From Flavobacteriaceae bacterium (GTDB taxonomy: Bacteria > Bacteroidota > Bacteroidia > Flavobacteriales > Flavobacteriaceae), in NCBI GenBank assembly GCA_024742935.1, contig JANSXN010000002.1:1-64000 (forward strand): DNA of 64,000 nucleotides. Reading direction: 5' to 3'. The translations under genes were made by a program, and so were the position numbers. The number at the start of each line of letters is the position of its first letter. Position 1 is the first letter of the stretch. A model generated the notes under the pieces. It saw only the letters and a program-made list of their open reading frames with translations. It searched no databases and was not told the origin of the DNA. Positions 29,413 through 38,352 of this stretch are shown piece by piece.

Positions 29413-30459
29413 TTAGTCTGGGCAAGTTCCCCAGATGGGTTTGTTTTCGGGAGTCAGGGGAGCTCCATATGAAAAAGTAATCGGCTCGGTGGGAAAATTA
29501 ATTACACACCATTCGGATATATTTTGATTGAATTGGGATTCATAAAACATCGACTCCATTAATGACACGTTAGAAACATCCCAATTACCAATAGGTTGAT
29601 TGAATTGAGAACCGTAAAACATCAATTTCATTGTTGTTACATTCCCCACATTCCAATTTCCAATGGCTTGGTTAAATTCAGATTGTGAAAACATTCCAAA
29701 CATATTAGACACATTACTCACGTCCCAGTTTTCAATAGGTTGGTTGAATTTAGAGTCTTTAAACATATTTTCCATATCACTTACATTACTGACATTCCAA
29801 TTACCAATAGGTTGATTGAATTGTGAATTAGAAAACATTTCTTTCATATCATACACATTACTCACATCCCAGTTTTCAATGGGTTGGTTGAAATTAGAAG
29901 CTGAAAACATATTGCTCATCCCCGTCACATTACTGACATTCCAATTTCCAATAGGTTGGTTGAATCCAGATTCTAAAAATACCCCTATCATTTCCGTCAC
30001 ATTGCTCACATCCCAGTTCCCAATGGGTTGGTTGAATTCAGAGGCTACAAACATGCCTGAAATATTAGTCACATTACTTACATCCCAATTTTCAATAGGT
30101 TGATTAAATTGAGATATTGCGAACATATTTAACATATTAGTCACATTACTAACGTCCCAATTTCCAATGGGCTGGTTGAATTGAGATTGGGCAAATAGCC
30201 CATTCATATCTGTAACAAGAGAAGTACAAACTCTGGTTAAATCAGCTCCTTCATTCCTTCTTTGAATCAATAGATCGCTGTCAACTGCTTCATACTCTAC
30301 CCCATTGATGAACCCCTTATCGCCAACGTTGGCATTTTCACATTTACAGGTGATTCCATTTTCAGCTAAATAAAAAATTTGTGAATCTCCTTGAGAATCA
30401 TCATCGGAGGAACATGAAATAATAAATAAGCTGACAAATAAAAAGATAATTTTTTTCAT
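29413..30459 (-). CDS. BspA-like / DUF285 repeat surface lipoprotein
   Basis: Lipobox ISCSS; about nine 24-aa repeats FNQPIxNWDVSNVTxMxxMFxxSx. Confidence 0.93.
   Translation of the reverse strand: MKKIIFLFVSLFIISCSSDDDSQGDSQIFYLAENGITCKCENANVGDKGFINGVEYEAVDSDLLIQRRNEGADLTRVCTSLVTDMNGLFAQSQFNQPIGNWDVSNVTNMLNMFAISQFNQPIENWDVSNVTNISGMFVASEFNQPIGNWDVSNVTEMIGVFLESGFNQPIGNWNVSNVTGMSNMFSASNFNQPIENWDVSNVYDMKEMFSNSQFNQPIGNWNVSNVSDMENMFKDSKFNQPIENWDVSNVSNMFGMFSQSEFNQAIGNWNVGNVTTMKLMFYGSQFNQPIGNWDVSNVSLMESMFYESQFNQNISEWCVINFPTEPITFSYGAPLTPENKPIWGTCPD
29530..30200 (-). repeat. Intragenic 72-bp tandem repeat array encoding DUF285 repeats
   Basis: Near-periodic 24-codon units visible in DNA and protein. 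Confidence 0.85.
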
Positions 30460-30686
30460 AATTGGTTTATTTGATTAAACATAAATTAAGAAAGGATAAA
30501 AAAAAATAGGAATCCCGAAAATTTTAAATATTTCTTAACAATAATTGTACCACATCTAGATTTATGTTCAAAAAACAGAGGTATTTTAACCCGCTGCGCA
30601 AAGTCCGCCGCTGCACAAAGTCTCATGACTTTGCGCTTTCATGATTACTTTATAAGGTTTTTTTATTTGCTTATTTTGAAATTTAT

Positions 30687-31175
30687 TTAAATTTCGTCAC
30701 TAAACATTTTTTTGATTTCTTCTTCTGCTTCATTATCCAGCGTATTATTTGATTTTCTTACGCTGAGGCGATGTGACAGATACCCCATAAAAAAAAGAAT
30801 GGGTAGTATGAAAGGCAATGCGTCCCAAAAATCATATTCATCCATATACTTGACTTTATAGCTTATCACTCCAGAGAGTTGGAAAAGAAACATAGTGAAG
30901 GGGACCAGTATGGCATACCGCCACCATTTGCTTGAAGTCATAAACCACAATCCGGTTAAAATAACAAATGTAATTTTGGTAAATAAAGCGTGCATGTATG
31001 TCTGAACATTACTAAAGGCACCCGCTTCAAAAGTACCCAAAAAAGTATCCCAACTTGTTTGATCAGCGGGGGCATACTTATATATATAAAATAAAAAGGG
31101 CGTAGAAATCAATACAATTGAAATTACGCCGCCTTTTAATAAATCTTTTTTCCTATCCGTTTGGCGGTATTTCAT
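30687..31175 (-). CDS. Predicted multi-TM membrane protein, unknown
   Basis: Start trimmed to MKYRQTDRKKDL; four hydrophobic segments. Confidence 0.65.
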   Translation of the reverse strand: MKYRQTDRKKDLLKGGVISIVLISTPFLFYIYKYAPADQTSWDTFLGTFEAGAFSNVQTYMHALFTKITFVILTGLWFMTSSKWWRYAILVPFTMFLFQLSGVISYKVKYMDEYDFWDALPFILPILFFMGYLSHRLSVRKSNNTLDNEAEEEIKKMFSDEI

Positions 31176-31275
31176 ATTTCGCTTTGTCAAGGTTTTGTTC
31201 GTCAGATCCAATAGATTCCGGAGTACAACTAGCTGTTAAAGCAAGAATGCCTAAAATAAACATTAATTTTTTCAT
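31153..31275 (-). CDS. 40-aa small lipoprotein, not in the ORF track
   Basis: MKKLMFILGILALTASCTPESIGSDEQNLDKAKYEIPPNG*, lipobox LTASC; overlaps the next start codon by 23 nt. Confidence 0.65.
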   Translation of the reverse strand: MKKLMFILGILALTASCTPESIGSDEQNLDKAKYEIPPNG

Positions 31276-31558
31276 GGGAATGATTTTTAAGTTAGAATTT
31301 GATGCTAATAAACGATAAAAAATGCATTTAGACGATTATTAGCGCAAAAAGCTATTAACAACTTATCAACAATGTTAAAATTAGGTATAATTTAATTTCT
31401 ACTTAGTCGATGGAAAAGTTTGTAATAGTTAAGAGGTTGAAAGAAAATAAAAGATGATTAAAAAATTCTAGTGGGAGTTATTTTCTTGAAATAGGATTAG
31501 TTTTCTGAGGAGAAAGAGTTGCATCATTATTAGTAAAATAAGAAAAGTATAGAGCAAA

Positions 31559-31583
31559 AAAAAACTCCAAAAAGGAGTTTTTT
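31559..31583 (-). terminator. Hairpin AAAACTCC-N5-GGAGTTTT with A/T tracts
   Basis: Inverted repeat downstream of the acidic lipoprotein gene; could act in either direction. Confidence 0.65.
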
Positions 31584-31650
31584 GATTCAGAATTTGGTTG
31601 GATATTACTGATTCTGATTTTAATTGAGCGTAATCGGAAGATTCTTATAA

Positions 31651-31881
31651 CTAGTTAGCTGCTTCTTCCATTGCTTCTTCAACATCTTCTGCTGCTTCTT
31701 CCAATGCTTCTTCAGCATCTTCTGCTGCTTCTTCTGTCGCATCAGAAGCTTCTTGTGCAGCTTCTTCAACATTTTCAATAGCGTCTTCCATTGCATCTTC
31801 TGTTTTTTTCTCTGTATCTCTACAAGAAGTAACAGCAAAAGTGAAAACGAGTACAAAAATACTTAGAAATATTTTTTTCAT
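31651..31881 (-). CDS. Acidic Ala/Glu-rich small lipoprotein
   Basis: MKKIFLSIFVLVFTFAVTSCRDTEKKTEDAMEDAIENVEEAAQEA...; lipobox then amphipathic E/A helix. Confidence 0.75.
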   Translation of the reverse strand: MKKIFLSIFVLVFTFAVTSCRDTEKKTEDAMEDAIENVEEAAQEASDATEEAAEDAEEALEEAAEDVEEAMEEAAN

Positions 31882-32047
31882 TTTTAAAAGTTTAAATGGT
31901 TATTAAGGCACAAAGTTATTATTTTTTTTCAAACCTTTAACATTTCTTTTTGTTTTCTCACCCCTTTTTTGAGTATCATCAACTATATTCCATAAATAAA
32001 TGGAATATGTCCAAAATATTTTTTATTTTTAAGGAAAAATAAGATTT

Positions 32048-32815
32048 ATGAGTTCAGAACTTTCCATAGATGCTAAACGATTTAAATTAATTAGAGAAGA
32101 GTTTCGATATACACAACAAGCTTTTGCTGACTTATTGGGGATTCCCTCATCAACTGCTGATATTGAAAGGGGAAAAACAAAAATTGCCGGTTTTGTACTT
32201 GTTGCTTTAATGAAGCATTTTCAGATAAATCCTTTGTGGATTTTTGGTGAGAGCCAGGAAAAATTCATCAAAAAATCAAGTGAGCATTCCATTTTACCCA
32301 AGGTAATTACCCTCAACTCTCAAAACACTGAAAATATTTTATTGGTCAATGAAAAAGCCGCCGCCGGGTATCCACATAATCTTCAGGACCCTCAGTGGTA
32401 TGAACGCTTGCCGGCTTTTGATTTGCCTTTGCCACAATTTAGGAATGCCTCTTATAGAGGGTTTCAGGTAGAGGGTGATAGTATGCTGCCAAATATCAAG
32501 CCGGGAGAGTGGGTGATTGGCAGAGCTATGAGTAGCTTTAGTGATCTCATAAATAACCGGGTTTATGTGGTGGTACTTTCAGACTCTGTTTTAGTTAAAA
32601 AAGTGGAGAAGCTTACAGAGAAAAACAAAATTAAACTCATTTCTTTTAATGAGGGTTATTTGCCTGTAGAAATTCATTTTAGTGAAGTGCAGGAGTTGTG
32701 GCTGGTAAACAGTAAGTTATCGTTTGGAATTGATGAAATGGTTGAAAGTAATTTACTTAGGGAGTTGAAAGCTTCAATGAAAGAATTAGAAAATCAACTT
32801 AAAAAAATAAACTAG
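32048..32815 (+). CDS. XRE family transcriptional regulator with S24 peptidase (LexA/CI-like) domain
   Basis: N-term HTH; AAAGY cleavage-type motif; GDSMLPNIKPGEWV Ser and VLVKKVE Lys motifs. Confidence 0.92.
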   Translation: MSSELSIDAKRFKLIREEFRYTQQAFADLLGIPSSTADIERGKTKIAGFVLVALMKHFQINPLWIFGESQEKFIKKSSEHSILPKVITLNSQNTENILLVNEKAAAGYPHNLQDPQWYERLPAFDLPLPQFRNASYRGFQVEGDSMLPNIKPGEWVIGRAMSSFSDLINNRVYVVVLSDSVLVKKVEKLTEKNKIKLISFNEGYLPVEIHFSEVQELWLVNSKLSFGIDEMVESNLLRELKASMKELENQLKKIN

Positions 32816-32871
32816 TGCAAACTTAAGCCTGCACTAGTTTAAAACTACATTTATTAATAAATTAGATACAA

Positions 32872-33084
32872 TTAATTATCATCTCCAATTTTGTCAATCG
32901 CTTTGTCAATTTCTTTATTGACTTCTTCATCTGCTTTTTCTGCAGCACGTTCAAGAGCTCCTTTTGATTCTTCTTTTTCAACTTCAACCTCTTTTATCAC
33001 TTCTTTTGTTGTAGTCTCTCTGCATGATGTAAAAGCAGTAAGAGTTATAGTTAAAATACTTAACATTAGAACAATTCGTTTCAT
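32872..33084 (-). CDS. Small charged lipoprotein
   Basis: MKRIVLMLSILTITLTAFTSCRETTTKEVIKEVEVEKEE...; lipobox. Confidence 0.75.
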   Translation of the reverse strand: MKRIVLMLSILTITLTAFTSCRETTTKEVIKEVEVEKEESKGALERAAEKADEEVNKEIDKAIDKIGDDN

Positions 33085-33139
33085 AATTTAATTTATTTGA
33101 TTAGAGTGTAAAATTAAACAATTAAACTTCTAAAAATTA

Positions 33140-34384
33140 TTAATTATTCACAAAATTAGTTAAATAATTTAAAATAGTATTAGTCGCTCCCGTGTTGTTC
33201 TGAACAAAATGCCCGTTGATCATTCCGGTTTTTTCCCTAAAACGTGTATTCTCAATCAATTTATCCAGAATGGTCTCAAGTTCATTTTTGGTTGTCACCG
33301 AAAACAATCCGGCACGACTTTGCAGTGCTTTGGCCTCGGGGAAATCATCAAAGTTTTTTCCAATTACAACTGGCACTCCAAAAGTCGCTGCCTCCAGAAT
33401 ATTGTGCAATCCTGTAGTTCCCATACCACCACCTACATAGGCAACATCAGCATAGCTGTACACTTTTTTTAAAAGCCCTATGGTGTCAAGAATAAATACA
33501 TTAAAGTCACTTAAATGCTTTCCACCCATTTCAGAAAACCGAACTGTTTTTTTGATGAGACGCTTTTCAAAAGTATCAATCTGGTCTTTTTTCAGGTTGT
33601 GAGGGGCTATTATAAATTTGATATTTTTTGGAGACTGATTGATATAATCAATAAGAATTTCTTCATCTTCCGGCCAGGTGCTTCCGGCGACGATGCAAAG
33701 CGAATTTCCTATAAATAGTTCGATAAAATCGAGATTGTTATCTTCCTCAATTTGTTTAGAAACCCTGTCATATCTGGTGTCTCCGCTCACTGTAACTTGT
33801 TTTATGGAAATGGATTCCAGGAGTTGTTTTGACTTTTCGTCTTGAACGAAAATATGGGTAAACGATTTTAAAACGGTTCGCAGCCAGAAGCCGTGTGGTT
33901 TAAAAAATACCTGTTTTTTTCTGAATAAGGCTGAAATGAGAAGGGTTGGTATTTTTCGCTTATGCAATTCCAACAAGTAATTGGGCCAGAATTCATATTT
34001 TACAAATACTGCGATTTCGGGCTTTATCAGATTTAGAAACCGCTTTACGTTTCCTTTAGTGTCCAACGGCAAATACACCGTCACATCTCCAATTGAGTTG
34101 TTTCTCTTGTTTTCATAGCCTGAAGGCGAAAAGAAGGAAACCACCAGTTTGTGCTTTGGGTATCTCTTTTTCACTGCCTCCATCACGGGGAGGCCTTGTT
34201 CATATTCTCCCAGAGAAGCGCAATGAAACCAGATGGCTTTATCGCTATCTGATAGTTGTGATTTCAAAGTTTGAAACACCGTTTTTCTTCCGTTGATAAA
34301 CAGTTTCATCTTGGCCGAAAACAAGCCGCTTACAGGCAACACCTTTTCAAAAACGGTCGTCAATGTGGAATATAGGAATCGCAT
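33140..34384 (-). CDS. kdtA: 3-deoxy-D-manno-octulosonic acid transferase
   Basis: WFHCASLGEYEQGLPV, FVKYEFWPNYLLEL, GTTGLHNILEAATFGVPVVIG. Confidence 0.95.
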   Translation of the reverse strand: MRFLYSTLTTVFEKVLPVSGLFSAKMKLFINGRKTVFQTLKSQLSDSDKAIWFHCASLGEYEQGLPVMEAVKKRYPKHKLVVSFFSPSGYENKRNNSIGDVTVYLPLDTKGNVKRFLNLIKPEIAVFVKYEFWPNYLLELHKRKIPTLLISALFRKKQVFFKPHGFWLRTVLKSFTHIFVQDEKSKQLLESISIKQVTVSGDTRYDRVSKQIEEDNNLDFIELFIGNSLCIVAGSTWPEDEEILIDYINQSPKNIKFIIAPHNLKKDQIDTFEKRLIKKTVRFSEMGGKHLSDFNVFILDTIGLLKKVYSYADVAYVGGGMGTTGLHNILEAATFGVPVVIGKNFDDFPEAKALQSRAGLFSVTTKNELETILDKLIENTRFREKTGMINGHFVQNNTGATNTILNYLTNFVNN

Positions 34385-34451
34385 ACAATTATTTCTAGTG
34401 CTAAAATACGTTACTTTATAAAATTACATTGTTTCCCGATGTGAAAATTCC

Positions 34452-34459
34452 TATTTTTG
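34452..34459 (+). promoter_or_regulatory. Putative promoter -7 TATTTTTG with TTG at 34429-34431
   Basis: TTG-N20-TATTTTTG; shows that the ORF-track start at 34429 is upstream of transcription. Confidence 0.6.
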
Positions 34460-34482
34460 TTGTCCTACCTTATTTTAATTCT

Positions 34483-35649
34483 ATGAAAAAACTACAAATG
34501 GTTGACCTGAAGGGTCAATATGAAGGAATAAAAGAACAAGTCAATCAATCCATTACCGAAGTCCTTGAAAGTAATGCTTATATTAATGGCCCTCAGGTGC
34601 ATAGTTTCCAAAAAGAACTGGAAGACTATCTAGGTGTTAAACACGTGATTCCTTGTGCAAACGGGACCGACGCGCTTCAAATCGCAATGATGGGTCTCGA
34701 TTTAAAACCCGGCGATGAGGTTATCACAGCCGATTTTACTTTTGCCGCCACTGTTGAGGTGATTGCCTTGTTGCAATTAACGCCGGTTCTGGTTGATGTC
34801 TATCCTGATACGTTTAATATCAATATCGAAGCCCTGGAAAATGCCATCACCCCAAAAACAAAAGCCATTGTACCGGTTCATCTCTTTGGACAGTCGGCCA
34901 ATATGGATGCGATTATGGCTGTCGCCGAAAAGCACAACTTATATGTCATTGAGGACAATGCCCAAGCCATTGGCGCCAATTATACCTTTAAAAACGGAAG
35001 CAAAAAGAAAGCCGGAACCATTGGTCATGTGGGAGCCACCTCCTTTTTTCCTTCAAAAAACCTGGGCTGCTATGGTGATGGCGGCGCCATTTTTACCAAT
35101 GATGATGACCTGGCACATACCCTGCGAGGAATTGTCAATCATGGAATGTATGAGCGTTATTACCACGATGTCGTGGGAGTGAACTCACGTTTGGATTCCA
35201 TTCAGGCGGGCGTTTTGAGAGCCAAATTACCCAATCTAAATACATACAACAAAGCCCGTCAGGAAGCGGCCAGAAAATACACGGCAGCACTTAAAGACCA
35301 CCCGGCCATTGAAACCCCGGTGACCAAAACCAATGTGGATTGCTCTAAAATCAATGGTATTTGTGACACCTGTGACTGTCATGTTTTTCATCAATACACC
35401 CTAAAAATCACCAACGGAAAGCGTGATGCACTCGCCAAACATTTGCAGGAAAATGGAATCCCCCACGGGATTTATTATCCCATTCCTTTGCACAGCCAGA
35501 AAGCGTATAAAGATGACCGTTACAATGAAGCCGATTTCCCGGTGACCAATCAATTGGTCAAAGAAGTGATTTCCTTGCCGATGCATACCGAGTTGGATGA
35601 TGAGCAGATTGGGTTTATTACAAATACGATTTTGGAATTCCTGGGATGA
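34483..35649 (+). CDS. DegT/DnrJ/EryC1/StrS family aminotransferase
   Basis: CANGTDALQIAMMGLDLKPGDEVIT, EDNAQAIGA, TSFFPSKNLGCYGDGGA. Confidence 0.95.
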   Translation: MKKLQMVDLKGQYEGIKEQVNQSITEVLESNAYINGPQVHSFQKELEDYLGVKHVIPCANGTDALQIAMMGLDLKPGDEVITADFTFAATVEVIALLQLTPVLVDVYPDTFNINIEALENAITPKTKAIVPVHLFGQSANMDAIMAVAEKHNLYVIEDNAQAIGANYTFKNGSKKKAGTIGHVGATSFFPSKNLGCYGDGGAIFTNDDDLAHTLRGIVNHGMYERYYHDVVGVNSRLDSIQAGVLRAKLPNLNTYNKARQEAARKYTAALKDHPAIETPVTKTNVDCSKINGICDTCDCHVFHQYTLKITNGKRDALAKHLQENGIPHGIYYPIPLHSQKAYKDDRYNEADFPVTNQLVKEVISLPMHTELDDEQIGFITNTILEFLG

Positions 35650-35729
35650 TAGGAATCTCAGAAGTTTGAGTTACAATTAAAGTTTAAACATTTAATTTAC
35701 GAGACCCCCGCCTCCGTGGGGGTGTGGAT

Positions 35730-36749
35730 ATGAAAATACTAGTTACAGGAGGTTTAGGATACATTGGTTCACACACGGCAGTCGCATTGCAACAAGCCGG
35801 GTTTGAGGTGTTGATCGTGGACAATATGTCCAATTCTTCCATCGATGTTTTGGAAGGGATTGCGCATATCACAGGCACTACTCCACAGTTTAAATACCTG
35901 GACTTGCGTGAAAAAGAAGAAGTGCATCACTACTTCAAAACCCATAAAGACATTGATGGGATTATTCATTTTGCCGCTTCCAAAGCGGTGGGGGAGAGTG
36001 TGGAAAACCCTTTGTTGTATTACGAAAATAACATCAATACCTTGGTCTATTTGCTTCAGGAATGCCATGCTCACAAAATCCAAAACCTTATTTTCAGTTC
36101 GTCCTGCACTGTGTATGGTGAACCCGACAGTTTGCCCATCACCGAAAATGCTCCTATCAAAGTTGCCAATTCGCCTTACGGAAATACCAAACAAATTAGT
36201 GAGGAAATCATTTTTGATACCACCAAAGTTTCCGATATCAAAGCCATTGCTTTACGTTATTTCAATCCAATAGGCGCTCACGAATCTACCGAAATTGGCG
36301 AGTTGCCACTGGGAGTTCCTCAAAACCTGGTGCCTTTTATTACGCAAACTGCTATTGGGTTGCGCGAGCAACTTTCCGTTTTTGGAAATGATTATCCCAC
36401 TGAAGATGGCAGTTGCATACGGGATTACATTCACGTGATGGACCTGGCTGAAGCTCATGTGGTAGCACTGCAACGCCTGCTTGAAAACAAAAACAAAGAG
36501 GCCTTTGAAGTTTTTAATGTGGGTACCGGTAAAGGGTCTTCAGTGTTTGAAGTAATTAAGGCTTTTGAAAAAGTGAGCGGTACCTCTTTAAACTACAAAG
36601 TGGTTGACCGCCGTCCCGGGGATGTGATTGCCGTTTATGCCGACACGACCCGGGCTAATAAGGAGTTGGGCTGGAAAGCTAAGCGTGATTTGGAGGAGGC
36701 TTTGCGTTCTGCGTGGAAGTGGGAGGAGAAGGTTAGAAGGGAGAGTTAA
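35730..36749 (+). CDS. galE: UDP-glucose 4-epimerase
   Basis: KILVTGGLGYIGSHTAVAL, SSSCTVYGEPDSLPI, SPYGNTK, FNPIGAH. Confidence 0.96.
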   Translation: MKILVTGGLGYIGSHTAVALQQAGFEVLIVDNMSNSSIDVLEGIAHITGTTPQFKYLDLREKEEVHHYFKTHKDIDGIIHFAASKAVGESVENPLLYYENNINTLVYLLQECHAHKIQNLIFSSSCTVYGEPDSLPITENAPIKVANSPYGNTKQISEEIIFDTTKVSDIKAIALRYFNPIGAHESTEIGELPLGVPQNLVPFITQTAIGLREQLSVFGNDYPTEDGSCIRDYIHVMDLAEAHVVALQRLLENKNKEAFEVFNVGTGKGSSVFEVIKAFEKVSGTSLNYKVVDRRPGDVIAVYADTTRANKELGWKAKRDLEEALRSAWKWEEKVRRES

Positions 36750-36983
36750 AAAGTTAGAAGTTAGTAGAAGTGCTAAATTTGAAATTAATAGCACTCATCC
36801 TTCGCCACTTATGGTGGCTTAGGGTGGCTAGGCAAATCCCAAATCCCCTTTGCAAGAGGATTGGCTTCACTTGTGTTTTGAAATAAATTAAGGGAGTTAG
36901 GAATGATAGAATATTTCATACCTATCCAAAAAAACCTTACTTTTATAACTTCGATAAAAATGATTGCCAAAACCAAAATAAAT

Positions 36984-38261
36984 ATGAAAAAACTAATCAC
37001 CCTCAGCCTAATCATCTTTACTACAGTTGTCATTTCTCAAAACACATACATCCACTGCGGCAAACTCATTGATACCCAAAACGGAAGGGTGCTTACTGAA
37101 AAGACCATCGTAGTCTCCGGGAATACCATCACCGCTCTTCAGGACGGATACACAAACCCAACAAATGCTACAGACAAAGTCATTGACTTAAAGACCCAAA
37201 CCGTGATGCCCGGTTGGATTGATATGCATGTGCATATTGAAGGCGATCCGGGACCTACTAAATATTTAGAGGCCTTTACCCTTAATGAGGCAGATGTGGC
37301 CTATAACGCTCAAGATATTGCCCATCGCACTTTGATGGCGGGCTTTACCACCGTGAGAGATCTGGGGGGTAGCGGAGTAAATGTGTCATTACGAAACGCC
37401 ATAAACAAAGGAACAGTGACCGGTCCGCGTATTTTTACTGTAGAAAAATCACTGGCCACCACAGGCGGTCATGCTGACCCAACCAATGGAAGAAAAAGTG
37501 AGTTGATGGGAGATCCGGGTCCTAAAGAAGGAGTGGTGAATAGCATCGAAGATGCCCGTAAAGCGGTGCGTCAACGTTATAAAAACGGTGCCGACTGGAT
37601 TAAAATCACTGCAACCGGCGGGGTGTTGAGTATGGCTAAAAGTGGATCGAATCCGCAGTTTTATGAGGAAGAAATCGCCGCTATCGTTGAAGTTGCCAAA
37701 GATTATGGTATGAAAGTAGCTGCTCACGCTCACGGAGACGAGGGGATGCAACGTGCCATCAAAGCCGGAGTCAAAACCATCGAACACGGTACCGAGATGA
37801 GTGCTGAAACCATGGAATTGATGAAAAAACACAACGCCTTTTATGTTCCCACGATTTCGGCAGGGAAATTTGTCGCTGAAAAAGCAAAACTTGAAAATTA
37901 TTTTCCGGCCATTATAGTGCCAAAAGCTTTGGCTATCGGTCCTCAAATACAAGATACTTTTGGGAAAGCTTATAAAGCGGGTGTTTCCATCGCTTTTGGT
38001 ACCGACGCCGGGGTATTTCCTCACGGTGAAAACGCTAAGGAGTTTATTTATATGACCGAAGCCGGTATGCCGGTGATGAAAGCAATCCAATCGGCTACAG
38101 TGACCAATGCTGATTTATTGGATATGAAGGGCAAATTAGGTGTTTTGGAGGCCGGTTATATTGCTGATATTATTGCCACCAACGAGGATCCCACACAAAA
38201 TATCAATACTGTTGAAAATGTGGTGTTTGTGATGAAGGATGGGGTGGTGTATAAGGATTAG
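36984..38261 (+). CDS. Secreted amidohydrolase family protein
   Basis: Signal peptide; MPGWIDMHVHIEGD, AHAHGDEGMQRAIKAGVKTIEHG, FGTDAGVFPHG. Confidence 0.94.
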   Translation: MKKLITLSLIIFTTVVISQNTYIHCGKLIDTQNGRVLTEKTIVVSGNTITALQDGYTNPTNATDKVIDLKTQTVMPGWIDMHVHIEGDPGPTKYLEAFTLNEADVAYNAQDIAHRTLMAGFTTVRDLGGSGVNVSLRNAINKGTVTGPRIFTVEKSLATTGGHADPTNGRKSELMGDPGPKEGVVNSIEDARKAVRQRYKNGADWIKITATGGVLSMAKSGSNPQFYEEEIAAIVEVAKDYGMKVAAHAHGDEGMQRAIKAGVKTIEHGTEMSAETMELMKKHNAFYVPTISAGKFVAEKAKLENYFPAIIVPKALAIGPQIQDTFGKAYKAGVSIAFGTDAGVFPHGENAKEFIYMTEAGMPVMKAIQSATVTNADLLDMKGKLGVLEAGYIADIIATNEDPTQNINTVENVVFVMKDGVVYKD

Positions 38262-38299
38262 ATGTTAGATTTTAGACTTGAGATTTAAGACATCAGATT

Positions 38300-38344
38300 A
38301 AACCCTCTTAGTCACGATACTTCGTTATAAAACCTGAGAGGGTT
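38300..38344. terminator. Stem-loop AACCCTCTTAG...CTGAGAGGGTT between convergent genes
   Basis: 11-bp arms with one mismatch between the amidohydrolase and fabD 3' ends. Confidence 0.5.
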
Positions 38345-38352
38345 GATTATTT

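Noticed and set aside
29413-30459. DUF285 repeats as a phage tail or toxin
   Set aside because: Lipobox and repeat type fit BspA-like surface lipoproteins; no toxin domain.
32048-32815. S24/XRE repressor as a prophage boundary
   Set aside because: No integrase, structural genes or att-like repeats in the flanks.
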